From Roseibacillus sp. (GTDB lineage: Bacteria; Verrucomicrobiota; Verrucomicrobiia; Verrucomicrobiales; Akkermansiaceae), in the NCBI GenBank assembly GCA_022448985.1, contig JAKVCR010000034.1:24746-88745 (forward strand): 64,000 nucleotides of DNA, in the 5' to 3' direction. Each line of letters starts with the position of its first letter. Position 1 is the first letter of the stretch. The translations under genes and the position numbers were made by a program. Below, piece after piece: positions 36,577 to 44,830 of this stretch. Below the pieces are notes generated by a model, which worked only from the letters and a program-made list of their open reading frames with translations, had not been told where the DNA came from and did not search any database.

Positions 36577-36580
36577 AGCG

Positions 36581-36608
36581 GTATTAGGTTACCAGCAAAT
36601 TGCAACAA
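36581..36608 (-). promoter_or_regulatory. Candidate leaderless promoter of the small conserved gene
   Basis: On the minus strand, TTGTTG (36608-36603), 16-nt spacer, TAATAC (36586-36581), then 4 nt to the ATG at 36576. The -10 matches the consensus well, so transcription should start at the start codon. Confidence 0.5.
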
Positions 36609-36757
36609 ATGCGACCCCAAAAAGGGAGCAGTTCACATTTTTTTCATATTCCTTGCAAGTAAAATATTCAATAACCTTAGAAATCAATACACTTTGACCC
36701 TATAGAAAAAGGGTTTTTATCTTGGAGGACACTTTGTAATTAATTAAGAGTCCTAAA

Positions 36758-37354
36758 GTGATCGCGCGCTTGCGAGGCGAGGTGGTAGAGGCTCTTCCCA
36801 GCCGATTGGTCGTGGAAGCGGCGGGGGTTGGATATCAGGTCTTCGTGCCGATTTCGTCCTTCGATCGGTTGAACCCGCGCGAGGGGGAGGAGATCACGCT
36901 TCTGACTCATCTCCACGTCCGGGAGAATGCGCACACCCTCTACGGATTCTCCACCTCGGAGGAACGTGACATCTTTTTACTGCTGGTGGATCGGGTGAGC
37001 GGCATCGGCCCGGCCATCGCGATGGCGGTCCTGAGCGGGATACCGGTTGAGCGCTTCAAGCAGGCGGTAGTGGAAGGGGATGTGAAGGCGCTCTCCGCCA
37101 TCAAGGGGCTGGGAAAGAAAACAGCGGAGCGGATCGTGCTTGAGCTCGCGGACAAGGTCGGGGTGACGGAGACATGGCAGGTGGAGGGAGGCGGTGATGA
37201 AGCTGGCGCTGCGATCCGGGATGCCGAGTTGGCTCTCCTGGCTCTGGGGTTCAAGCAGACCGATGCCCGGAAGGCGATTAAAGCGGTTCTGGAACGTGAG
37301 CCCCAGATGGCAGCTGAAGATCTCATCCGGGAGGCCTTGAGGGGATTGGGTTAG
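36758..37354 (+). CDS. ruvA: Holliday junction branch migration protein RuvA
   Basis: 198-aa RuvA, which binds Holliday junctions and loads RuvB. The N-terminal OB domain starts MIARLRGEVVEALPSRLVVE. Helix-hairpin-helix motifs are VSGIGPAIAMAVLSG and IKGLGKKTAERIVLELADK. The C-terminal RuvB-contact domain ends EDLIREALRGL. A GTG start at 36758 is used. ruvB and ruvC are not adjacent. The upstream gap (36577-36757) is AT-rich and serves two divergent genes. Confidence 0.95.
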   Translation: MIARLRGEVVEALPSRLVVEAAGVGYQVFVPISSFDRLNPREGEEITLLTHLHVRENAHTLYGFSTSEERDIFLLLVDRVSGIGPAIAMAVLSGIPVERFKQAVVEGDVKALSAIKGLGKKTAERIVLELADKVGVTETWQVEGGGDEAGAAIRDAELALLALGFKQTDARKAIKAVLEREPQMAAEDLIREALRGLG

Positions 37355-37458
37355 GGTAGCAGGCAGCAGAAGGCTCCGGTCCCTGCCCCGGGAGGATGGT
37401 TCCGGATGCGGGTTTCCTGTTTGCAGTCTTGCCCGGTCCACGGTCAGATTGCCCTTCG

Positions 37459-38748
37459 ATGGCACTGGCGCTGGATGACTTCATGGGCGACGCCGCGGCG
37501 GTGGGGTTCCGCGAGGGCCGTGGCTGGCTCTTCTCCCCCGAACCGCTGCGCCTTTCGGGGGCGGAGGTCGCGCAGCTTGAGCGCCTGGGCCATCCCCTGC
37601 GGATGTTCCAGCAGGGTTGCGACCGTATTTATCGTCGCAGCGTCAAGGGGACATTGCCGGAGTGGATTGCTGAACTGCTGGACGCAGGTAAGCCTGGCTG
37701 GCTGTTGGAAGCGCAGCGCTCGGATGACCTCCGGGAAGTGGCACCCCGGGTCATTCGGCCGGACCTTCTCCTCACCGACGATGGTTTTGCGCTCACTGAA
37801 CTGGACAGCGTGCCGGGAGGGATAGGAATAACGGGCTGGCTCTCGAAACGTTATAGCGGGGCAGGGTTTGAGGTTCTAGGGGGGGATTCAGGAATGCTGG
37901 AAGGGTTTCGCTCCCTCCTGCCGGATGGCGGAGAGGTGCTCATTTCCGAGGAGGCTGCTGACTATCGGCTGGAGATGGAGTGGCTCGTGCAGGCTCTCAA
38001 CGATCTGGGAGGAGGTCCGTGGGGGACGGGTTCGGCGGAGGAGTTCAACGCGGAAAACCCGACGTCGGCGCTCTATCGCTTCTTTGAGCTCTTCGATTGG
38101 GAATCCGTTCCCGCCGCTCGTGCTCTGGCCCTGCACCGGGATCTCACTCCGCCCTTCAAGCCTCACTTCGAGGAGAAACTCTGGCTCGCCCTGCTCTGGT
38201 TGCCGATCCTGCGCGAGGTATGGGAGAGCGAGGTGAGGGGGAATCATCTGCGGCGGCTACAGGAGTTGATTCCCTACGGCTGGATCGTGGATCCCACCCC
38301 GCTGCCGCCCCACGGGGCCTTGCCCCGACTGGAAGTAAATTCCTGGGGTCAGCTGGCGGCCTTCAGCCAGAAACAGCGCCGGTTGGTGCTCAAGGTCAGC
38401 GGCTTCAGTGAACTGGCCTGGGGCAGCCGCGGAGTGGTCATCGGCCACGATGTCTCCGGGGAGGAGTGGGCCATGGCACTGGAGCGGGCATGTCAGGAAT
38501 TCGATGCCCAGCCCTGGATTCTGCAGGAGTTCAGGGAAGCGAGGCTGGTGGAGCATCCCTTCTACGATCCCCGGACCGGAGCAATTGAAACCATGCGCGG
38601 CCGGGTACGGCTCTGTCCGTATTACTTTGTTGACCAGGAAGGGAAGTCCCGCCTTGGGGGTTGTCTGGCCACCATTGCTCCCGCGGACAAGAAGAAGATC
38701 CACGGAATGAGCGACGCTATCCTCACGGTCTGCGTGGCGGACGGCTGA
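37459..38748 (+). CDS. ATP-grasp-like protein, probably circularly permuted
   Basis: 429-aa protein. I read it as a member of the ATP-grasp superfamily of the permuted glutathionylspermidine-synthase or DUF407 kind. The evidence is LTELDSVPGGIGITGWL in the first half and, in the second, LVLKVSGFSELAWGSRGVVI followed by AQPWILQEFREARLVEHPF and a beta-rich end. The order (acidic strand and glycine loop first, lysine-bearing strand later) fits a permutation. Such enzymes form peptide-like bonds with ATP. Neighbours do not give the substrate. The ATG at 37459 is chosen over an upstream ATG at 37396. Confidence 0.55.
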   Translation: MALALDDFMGDAAAVGFREGRGWLFSPEPLRLSGAEVAQLERLGHPLRMFQQGCDRIYRRSVKGTLPEWIAELLDAGKPGWLLEAQRSDDLREVAPRVIRPDLLLTDDGFALTELDSVPGGIGITGWLSKRYSGAGFEVLGGDSGMLEGFRSLLPDGGEVLISEEAADYRLEMEWLVQALNDLGGGPWGTGSAEEFNAENPTSALYRFFELFDWESVPAARALALHRDLTPPFKPHFEEKLWLALLWLPILREVWESEVRGNHLRRLQELIPYGWIVDPTPLPPHGALPRLEVNSWGQLAAFSQKQRRLVLKVSGFSELAWGSRGVVIGHDVSGEEWAMALERACQEFDAQPWILQEFREARLVEHPFYDPRTGAIETMRGRVRLCPYYFVDQEGKSRLGGCLATIAPADKKKIHGMSDAILTVCVADG

Positions 38749-38754
38749 AAGTGG

Positions 38755-39072
38755 CTACGCGAGTTTCACCGCAGTGCCAAAGGCGAGCATCTCCGACATG
38801 CCCTGGGCCACCGCGGAGGTGGTAAAGCGAACCCCGACGATGGCGTCAGCGCCCAACTCCTGTGCGGCCTGGATCATCCGTTCAATCGCCTGGTTGCGGG
38901 ATTCCGCGAGCATCTCGGTGTATCCTCCGACCTCGCCTCCGATCAGGGTCTTGAGCCCGGCAGCGATGTCGCGGCCGAGGTGCTTGGCCCGGACGGTGTT
39001 GCCAGAGACCACCCCGACGTGTGCAGTAATCTCCCGGCCGGTAATCGTTTCAGTCGTGCTCAACAGTAACAT
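38755..39072 (-). CDS. YbjQ-family (heavy-metal-binding domain) protein
   Basis: 105-aa UPF0145/YbjQ protein. It has the recognisable N-terminal strand LLSTTETITGREI followed by VVSGNTVRAKHLGRDIAAGLK. The helix YTEMLAESRNQAIERMIQAA leads to GADAIVGVRF. These proteins form pentamers; a metal-binding role has been suggested, but no clear function is known. The ATG at 39072 was preferred to the upstream TTG at 39078. It converges with the ATP-grasp-like gene. Confidence 0.88.
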   Translation of the reverse strand: MLLLSTTETITGREITAHVGVVSGNTVRAKHLGRDIAAGLKTLIGGEVGGYTEMLAESRNQAIERMIQAAQELGADAIVGVRFTTSAVAQGMSEMLAFGTAVKLA

Positions 39073-39191
39073 GGGCAAGACCCTAGGGGAGAATCCCTGA
39101 GGGGGCCATGACGGAATGCCTGCGAAGATCTGCCAAGGCAGCGGAATCCGAAGGCTCGACGGACCGTCAGGGGTTCGTCGTCTCGTGGGGC

Positions 39192-39458
39192 CTACTTGAC
39201 CAGACCCGCCTTCTTGAGGGTGGCGTAGGCACCATTCTTGTTAATGGTCTTGAAGGCCTTGCAACTGGCCTTGACCTTGACGTAGCGCCCCAACTCGGGG
39301 ACCCAGACCCTTTTCTTCTTAAGGTTGGGGGAGACCGAGCGCTTGACGGCCTTGGTCACGTGACGGCCGATCCCGCCCTTCTTCTTGGCCAATCCGGAAC
39401 GGTGGATCCTCCGGCCCATGCGGGGGCGGGATCCTCTAATGCTGCAGACTCGTGACAT
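39192..39458 (-). CDS. rpmB: 50S ribosomal protein L28
   Basis: 88-aa L28, starting MSRVCSIRGSRPRMGRRI. The conserved C-terminal part includes KRSVSPNLKKKRVWVPELG and KVKASCKAFKTI. Only one cysteine (CSIRG) is in the N-terminus, so the zinc-type CxxC knuckle is absent. The ATG at 39458 is chosen since the family starts just before CSIRG. Its leader holds CACCTCCTT instead of a Shine-Dalgarno sequence. Confidence 0.94.
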   Translation of the reverse strand: MSRVCSIRGSRPRMGRRIHRSGLAKKKGGIGRHVTKAVKRSVSPNLKKKRVWVPELGRYVKVKASCKAFKTINKNGAYATLKKAGLVK

Positions 39459-39488
39459 CGTTGGAAGGAGGTGGGTTGCGGGGCGGGG

Positions 39489-39517
39489 AGAAAAGCGGCG
39501 ATCCTGCATCCGGTCAA
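39489..39517 (-). promoter_or_regulatory. Candidate promoter of rpmB
   Basis: On the minus strand, TTGACC (39517-39512), 17-nt spacer, TTTTCT (39494-39489). It would give a leader of about 25 nt. Confidence 0.4.
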
Positions 39518-39598
39518 GAAATTTCGAGGGACGGGAGGGTGCCGGACATTCCTGAGAATTTTCTCGTGACCTGCCGGGGCAGGCCCTAAGCGTGCGCC

Positions 39599-40282
39599 AT
39601 GGCCAGTAAGAAAGTCGTATGGATTACCGGTTGTTCCCGCGGACTGGGGCGAGCCATGGTGCGGGGCCTCGCGGTGCGTGGCTGGTCGGTGGCAGGGTTT
39701 GCCCGCCGTGCCGGAGCGGTCAAGGCGGTGGCCGGGGAACTGGGGGAGGGCCACTTTTTTGCCTCCATCGACGTGGTGGAGGAAGACGAGGTGGAGGCCT
39801 TCTGCTCGGCGGCCCGGCGCGAGGTCGGGGCGCCGGACCTGCTCCTGAACAATGCGGCTCTCATCAACGAACCGGCCCCACTCTGGGAGGTAGGTAGCGA
39901 GGAATTCGGGCAGGTGGTGGATGTGAATATCAAGGGCGTGGCCAATGTGGTACGTCATGCGGTGCCGATCATGATTGAAGAGGGGAAAGGAGTGATCGTG
40001 AATTTCAGCTCGGGGTGGGGCCGTTCGACCTCGCCAGAGGTGGCCCCCTACTGTGCGACAAAGTGGGCCATCGAGGGACTGACCCAGGCACTTTCCTGCG
40101 AGCTGCCCAGTGGAGTGGCCGCGGTTGCGCTGAATCCCGGGGTCATCGATACTGACATGCTGCGCTCGGCATGGGGCGAGGGAGCGGCCGCCTATCCCGA
40201 TCCCGGGGAGTGGGCGGAGAGAGCGGTGCCGTTTCTGGAGAATCTTGGCGCCCGGGACAATGGAGGGTCCCTGTCGGTCTGA
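39599..40282 (+). CDS. SDR-family NAD(P)-dependent oxidoreductase
   Basis: 227-aa classical short-chain dehydrogenase. The cofactor loop is TGCSRGLGRAMVRGLA. NNAALINEP marks the central strand, FSSGWGRS holds the catalytic Ser region, and YCATKWAIEG gives the YxxxK pair. LNPGVIDTDM follows the catalytic part as usual. The substrate is unknown. It starts 140 nt from rpmB and is divergent from it. A TAAGCG box 6 nt before the ATG may be a -10. Confidence 0.88.
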   Translation: MASKKVVWITGCSRGLGRAMVRGLAVRGWSVAGFARRAGAVKAVAGELGEGHFFASIDVVEEDEVEAFCSAARREVGAPDLLLNNAALINEPAPLWEVGSEEFGQVVDVNIKGVANVVRHAVPIMIEEGKGVIVNFSSGWGRSTSPEVAPYCATKWAIEGLTQALSCELPSGVAAVALNPGVIDTDMLRSAWGEGAAAYPDPGEWAERAVPFLENLGARDNGGSLSV

Positions 40283-40339
40283 AGTGAACAGCAGGCAGAC
40301 AGGCGGTCCCCTGGGCTTGAATACGGGGGAAGAGGCAGA

Positions 40340-41209
40340 ATGATCCTGCGCCTTCCCAGTCGTGTCCTGCATTTTCCGCGGCGTCCGTTGCTGATGGGAA
40401 TCGTGAATGTGAACGACGATTCCTTTTCAGGTGACGGAACGCTGGATGCGGATGAGGCCCTCGCGCAGGCGGGGGCCCATGCGGCGGCGGGGGCGGATAT
40501 CGTGGACTTGGGGGCGGAGAGTGCCCGTACCAACCGGGCGGCCATCCCGGTAGAGGAGGAATGCGCGCGTCTGCGGAAGGTTCTCGCCCGGTGGAACGAA
40601 GTGACGTCCTCGGCGGGACCGCGGGATGAGGAGCAGGTCTGGCCCCCGGTGCTCTCGGTTAATACCTGGCGTAGCGAGGTGGTGGCTGCGGCCCTCGGAC
40701 TGGGGGCGGAATTGATCAATGACATGAGTGGATTGCCGGATGGGAGCAACGCCCGCCTGGTTGCGGAACATGGGGCCGCTCTGCTGGTGATGCACACCGC
40801 TGGTCCCCCCAAGGTCGAGCGGGTCGAGCAGCAATGGGATGACATCATGGGGGAGCTGGAACGTTTCTTCGGGGACAAGCTGGGCCTTGCGCAGTCGGAG
40901 GGGCTCTCGCCGGACCAGCTGGTGATTGACCCCGGGATCGACTTTGCCAAGCAGCGGGAAGACAACCTGCGTCTCGTGCGGGAGCTGGACCAGTTGCAGC
41001 AGTTCGAACGGCCGGTGCTCCTTCCGATCTCGCGGAAAACCGTTATCGGCGAGGTGTTGGGGATCGAGGATCCGGTCGCGCGGGATGCTGGAACGATTGG
41101 TCTCCTGGCAGCGGGGATGGGGCGTGGAGCCGAGATCTTCCGGGTCCACAACGTGGATGCCGCGTGGCAGGCGATGAAGGTGCTGACGGCGGTGGGGCGG
41201 AGAGGCTGA
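40340..41209 (+). CDS. folP: Dihydropteroate synthase (divergent)
   Basis: 289-aa DHPS-fold protein of folate synthesis. The order of motifs is right: MGIVNVNDDSFSGDGT (usual form MGILNVTPDSFSDGG), DLGAESARTNR (usual DIGGESTRPG), a lone NDMSG, PGIDFAKQREDN (usual DPGIGFGK), SRKTVIG and a closing RVHNVDA. Several positions normally conserved for pterin or pABA binding differ, so either it is a fast-evolving FolP or a related pterin enzyme. A GGGGGAAGAGG Shine-Dalgarno-like stretch precedes the ATG. Confidence 0.8.
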   Translation: MILRLPSRVLHFPRRPLLMGIVNVNDDSFSGDGTLDADEALAQAGAHAAAGADIVDLGAESARTNRAAIPVEEECARLRKVLARWNEVTSSAGPRDEEQVWPPVLSVNTWRSEVVAAALGLGAELINDMSGLPDGSNARLVAEHGAALLVMHTAGPPKVERVEQQWDDIMGELERFFGDKLGLAQSEGLSPDQLVIDPGIDFAKQREDNLRLVRELDQLQQFERPVLLPISRKTVIGEVLGIEDPVARDAGTIGLLAAGMGRGAEIFRVHNVDAAWQAMKVLTAVGRRG

Positions 41210-41326
41210 ACCGTCATTCTGGCCGGGAGATACCCCTTCACCCACCCGGGATATCCGGAGCGATGCTCTCAGAGGGCCGGACTGAATTCGCTGGTCCGCC
41301 CATGGTGGGCGGACAAGGGTGCCGCC

Positions 41327-41728
41327 ATGTCTACTAGTTTTGGTCTTATCGCGCTTCTGATCTGGGGTGGTCTCCTCGTAGTGTTCCTGTGGGGAAGTAT
41401 CCTAGCAGTGCGGCATGTGAAGAACTGGGCCACCCGCGCCTTGTTGACAGGCTCTATTTGCATGCTTGTAAGCCAGGTGGCGATGATAATGATCAGCTTC
41501 CGCTGGGCATTCCTCGGTTCATCGGCTTCGCCGTCTGGATACGCCCAAGGGATGACACTACAGCTCATCCTGATGTCAGTATTCGCCCTGCTCTTCCTGG
41601 CTGGAGCGATTGCTGGCTGCGCCGGTTTCCTGGGCGTGTGTGCGAAGTATGGGGTCACGGCAAGACGTGCCCGGGAGCTGGAGACCCTGCTGCAGCAGGT
41701 GCAGCAGCGAATGTCCTCCGGCGGGTAG
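41327..41728 (+). CDS. Small membrane protein, function unknown
   Basis: 133-aa protein with four predicted helices (for example LIALLIWGGLLVVFLWGSIL and LILMSVFALLFLAGAIAG) and a C-terminal helical tail (RARELETLLQQVQQRM). No family recognised. It heads a run of three small membrane-protein genes after folP. Confidence 0.6.
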   Translation: MSTSFGLIALLIWGGLLVVFLWGSILAVRHVKNWATRALLTGSICMLVSQVAMIMISFRWAFLGSSASPSGYAQGMTLQLILMSVFALLFLAGAIAGCAGFLGVCAKYGVTARRARELETLLQQVQQRMSSGG

Positions 41729-41783
41729 CAGGATCGTGATTGGTCTGGCTTGAGGGGTAGAGCTGCGGCACGATGCCGGCAGG

Positions 41784-42245
41784 ATGATGGAGGTGCTGGC
41801 GACTGCCAAGCTGGCGGAAACAGGAGCGCAACTCACCCTGTTGGGCGGGTGGGCCCTGGTGTTTGGCGCCCTGCGCATATGGAGGGCCCGGCGGACGGGC
41901 CTGCGGCTGTTCTTGATGCTTGGGGTCGTCGCGTTCGCGCTGGGGCTCACGGGCCAGAGCCTCGTACGCCTCAATGCAGTGGAGTTGAATTATTACCCGG
42001 GGTGGAAGGCGGACATGGACCAGGTCCTGGGCGAGGACCACGCTGAGTTCGAGTATTCGGTGGAGGATCTGGCGATCGGGCCGGTTGACCCACGGCAATG
42101 GGAGGGAGCCTACTGGTGGGGGCAGCGTTTATGCCTTCTCCTTGGTTCGATGGGTGCGGCGGGGGGATTTCTTCTGCTGGGCCGGGAGGCGCTGACAGGA
42201 AAATCGGGTTCGGGCAGGAGTAAAGCGGAAGGAGAGGGGGAGTGA
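41784..42245 (+). CDS. Small membrane protein, function unknown
   Basis: 153-aa protein. Two helices near the N-terminus (QLTLLGGWALVFGALRIW, LFLMLGVVAFALGLTG), a soluble loop of about 50 residues (NYYPGWKADMDQVLGED), and a final helix (LLLGSMGAAGGFLLLG). The stop overlaps the next gene start (TGATG), so they are coupled. Confidence 0.6.
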   Translation: MMEVLATAKLAETGAQLTLLGGWALVFGALRIWRARRTGLRLFLMLGVVAFALGLTGQSLVRLNAVELNYYPGWKADMDQVLGEDHAEFEYSVEDLAIGPVDPRQWEGAYWWGQRLCLLLGSMGAAGGFLLLGREALTGKSGSGRSKAEGEGE

Positions 42246-42661
42246 TGACCGAACGGGCCGCGGCGATCGATTTGAGTGCACTGGCGAACCTGGATCGTTT
42301 GCTTGAAGTGCTTTTTCTCGTGCTCCTCGGGGCCATGGTCTTTTACGGGCTGTGTCGTCGTGGCAGGAAGGGCAGGTCGTGGGAGCTGGTCTTCGCGGGG
42401 AGCGCGCTGACAGGCCTCATCCTCCAGGGAGCGTTGTTTCTTGGCCGGGCGGGCCGGACGGGTTTGCGGGGGATGGAGGAGGCCCACGAGACACCCGGCA
42501 TGGGTCCAAGTGCAGAGACCTGGGCCTCGCTGCACGCGATTGGGGAACTGTTGGCCGGTGCCAGTTTCCTGCTGGCCGGGATCGCCTTCATTTACCTCGG
42601 GTGGCTTGAGCGAAGGAGCTTCCCGGGGAAGCGCGCTCCCGACGGGGAGGAGATCGTCTAG
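42245..42661 (+). CDS. Small membrane protein, function unknown
   Basis: 138-aa protein with three or four helices (LLEVLFLVLLGAMVFYGL, SALTGLILQGALFLG, ELLAGASFLLAGIAFIYLG). Its loop contains ETWASLHAIGELLAG. The ATG at 42245 overlaps the previous stop by 1 nt; a GTG at 42242 is the alternative. Likely made together with the two genes before it. Confidence 0.6.
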   Translation: MTERAAAIDLSALANLDRLLEVLFLVLLGAMVFYGLCRRGRKGRSWELVFAGSALTGLILQGALFLGRAGRTGLRGMEEAHETPGMGPSAETWASLHAIGELLAGASFLLAGIAFIYLGWLERRSFPGKRAPDGEEIV

Positions 42662-42700
42662 TAGGGTTGTGAGCGTCGGATCTTCCGTCGTTTCACGCGT

Positions 42701-43735
42701 CTAGGACGGCGACTCCGTGAATGGAGGAAGGGGTGCGATCGGGTTGGCGGGAAGTGGGAATTGTTTACTGAAGATTCCGGGGGCCAGCTCATTGGCATCC
42801 TCGTAGGCCATGCTCAGCATCTCGTACTTTGCATCAAGGTTGTCGATGTAATGCAGGGCAAAGGCCTCCGGGGTGGAAGGGAAGGTGGGTGAACCAAACT
42901 CCCTTGTGCCATGGTGGCTAGCGATGAGGTGGAGGAGATGCAGGCGGACGAGGTCATTGGATGGCTCCAGGCTGTCCCACGATCCGGCTTCACTGGAGTT
43001 AAGAACGTCCCGCCAGAGCTTGTTGACCAGTTCGATTCCGAGGGGGATATGCCCCATCATTTCTCCGTGCAGGTTCACGCTCTGGGCGAAACCCGCTTCC
43101 GGGTAGTTGTTCTCCCAGAGCTTGCCGCAGTCGTGGAAGAGAACGCCTGAGAGGAGGAGGTCTTCGTTGAGGTCGGGGTAGGCGGTGCAGATCGCGGAGG
43201 CGGTCCGCATCATCTGGGCCACATGTTCCACCAGTCCCCCGCGCCGGGCGTGGTGATTACGGCGGGCCGCTGCTGCGCGGCGGAAGCGGTCTCCGGACTC
43301 TTCAAGGAATTTGCTGGTGAGGGCCTGCAGGCGCGGATCCGCAATGGTGGCGCAGGCGGCGACGATATGGTCCCAGTCGGCCTCCTGCTTGCGGGCAGTC
43401 TCGGGGTTGCCCCGGAGGAACTCTTCGATTTCGCCCTCGTCGAGGACGCGCAGCTGCCAGCGTTTTCCGTCGATGCCATACTGGTTCTGGGTCCAGAGAC
43501 CTTCCAACCGGACAAAGGCGGCAGGGGGCAGGTCGTTGATCTCGGAGAATTGTGGATGATTGCTCCAGACCTTCAGGGTGATGTTGCTGGTCGCGTCAGT
43601 GAGGGTGAGTTCCAGGTAGGGTGAACCGGTTTTGGTAGTCCTCTCGGAACGATCCTGGACCTGGGCCTGGAAGAAGGCCTCTTGCGGGGTCTCGTTGGCG
43701 GCCTGCTTCAGTTTCGCGATGGTCAGCGAATCCAC
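42701..43735 (-). CDS. OB-fold plus HD-domain 3'-5' exoribonuclease (YhaM-like)
   Basis: 344-aa protein. The N-terminal OB nucleic-acid-binding domain (about residues 15-110) has YLELTLTDATSNITLKVW. The HD domain (about 150-320) has GGLVEHVAQMM, then the HD pair in LFHDCGKLWEN, HGEMMGHIPLG and LIASHHGTREFGSP, which keep the metal-binding His and Asp residues. YhaM-type enzymes degrade RNA or ssDNA 3'-5' with metal. A GTG start is used at 43735. Confidence 0.86.
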   Translation of the reverse strand: MDSLTIAKLKQAANETPQEAFFQAQVQDRSERTTKTGSPYLELTLTDATSNITLKVWSNHPQFSEINDLPPAAFVRLEGLWTQNQYGIDGKRWQLRVLDEGEIEEFLRGNPETARKQEADWDHIVAACATIADPRLQALTSKFLEESGDRFRRAAAARRNHHARRGGLVEHVAQMMRTASAICTAYPDLNEDLLLSGVLFHDCGKLWENNYPEAGFAQSVNLHGEMMGHIPLGIELVNKLWRDVLNSSEAGSWDSLEPSNDLVRLHLLHLIASHHGTREFGSPTFPSTPEAFALHYIDNLDAKYEMLSMAYEDANELAPGIFSKQFPLPANPIAPLPPFTESPS

Positions 43736-43791
43736 GGACTCAGTTAGCAGATGGTGGCGCCTGCTGGCCAGCCCGACCTTCGTCTTTCTTC

Positions 43792-44613
43792 TCAGCAGAG
43801 CCGCAGCATGTCCCTGATAAACTGGCGCCAGAGGAAGAAGAGCCCCCGGAACGAGTAACGGAAATGGCCGTCTCCGGTGAGCTGGATGATGCCCTTGGCA
43901 AGATTGTGATCGATCTGCCGTCGCATTTCGCCCTCGATCTCATTGACGACCTCATCGGGGTCGGGAACCCGCAGGTCGCCCTCGGGCACCCGGAGGTTGT
44001 CGAGGAACTGATGATGGGCGTTCAGGATCTGGTGGAAGCAGCTGCATTCGCAGGGGACCTGGTTCCAGGTGATCTCGGATCCGCATTTAAGGGTGGGAGA
44101 GAAAGGGAAATTGGTGGTGCGGAAAATACGTCCGTCATCGTCCCTGGAGGTGATGCTGATGAACGCGAAGGCGACCTTTTCCTGCTCACAAAGGCAGACA
44201 GTGGCGATAGCCCGCTTTTCGGGGTTCCAGAAGATGCGGAAGAATTGTTTCATTCCAGCCCACTCATACCCACTGTCGGTGGCGTGTTCGAACCCCTCCT
44301 CGTCCATGGCATCTACCGCCTCGGCGGCATGAGGGAAGAAGGAGTCTGCCGGGGGAACGCGGAAGCGCAGACGGCTCTCGAGGGGCAAGCGGAGACGGCG
44401 GACCCGGGGCAGGAGCTCGATCCAGGGAAGGAAAAACCAGATGATCACCCCGCAAAGGCCTGCTATCACCGATTGGTTGAAAATGAAATAGAGGGCGAAG
44501 AAACTGGCGACCAGAAATATGAATGCCCCGAACTTGCGTGCTGCAAAGTGGCGGCAGCACCGCAGGGCCATCGCAAGGACAGCTAGTCCGGCGACGAGAG
44601 CAAGCTTGGACAT
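43792..44613 (-). CDS. Membrane protein with conserved soluble domain, function unknown
   Basis: 273-aa protein. Two N-terminal helices (LVAGLAVLAMALRCC; FIFLVASFFALYFIFNQSVIAGLCGVIIWFF region) are followed by a cytoplasmic or periplasmic domain of about 190 residues. That domain contains FFRIFWNPEKRAIATVCLCEQEK, cysteines in TLKCGS and CECSCFHQIL, and a C-terminal amphipathic part. The mature domain resembles no family I recognise. It sits upstream of, and on the same strand as, the YhaM-like gene (56-nt gap). Confidence 0.6.
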   Translation of the reverse strand: MSKLALVAGLAVLAMALRCCRHFAARKFGAFIFLVASFFALYFIFNQSVIAGLCGVIIWFFLPWIELLPRVRRLRLPLESRLRFRVPPADSFFPHAAEAVDAMDEEGFEHATDSGYEWAGMKQFFRIFWNPEKRAIATVCLCEQEKVAFAFISITSRDDDGRIFRTTNFPFSPTLKCGSEITWNQVPCECSCFHQILNAHHQFLDNLRVPEGDLRVPDPDEVVNEIEGEMRRQIDHNLAKGIIQLTGDGHFRYSFRGLFFLWRQFIRDMLRLC

Positions 44614-44830
44614 CAAAAGCGTGCGGGGAAGTTGGGATTGAAATCTGGGAGGCGCGGAGGGACGGAAATGGGGATGACACAATGTTGCCCGGTCCTGCCG
44701 GATTTTCCAGTGATGTTTCGGCTTTTTGAGCGATTAATGAACAGGGATCCGGGACTGGGGGAGGCCCCGGGGCTGAACGTCCTGCGGTTTTTCATTCCTT
44801 GATTTTCAAGACCTCTCTTAAGCTTCTCGT

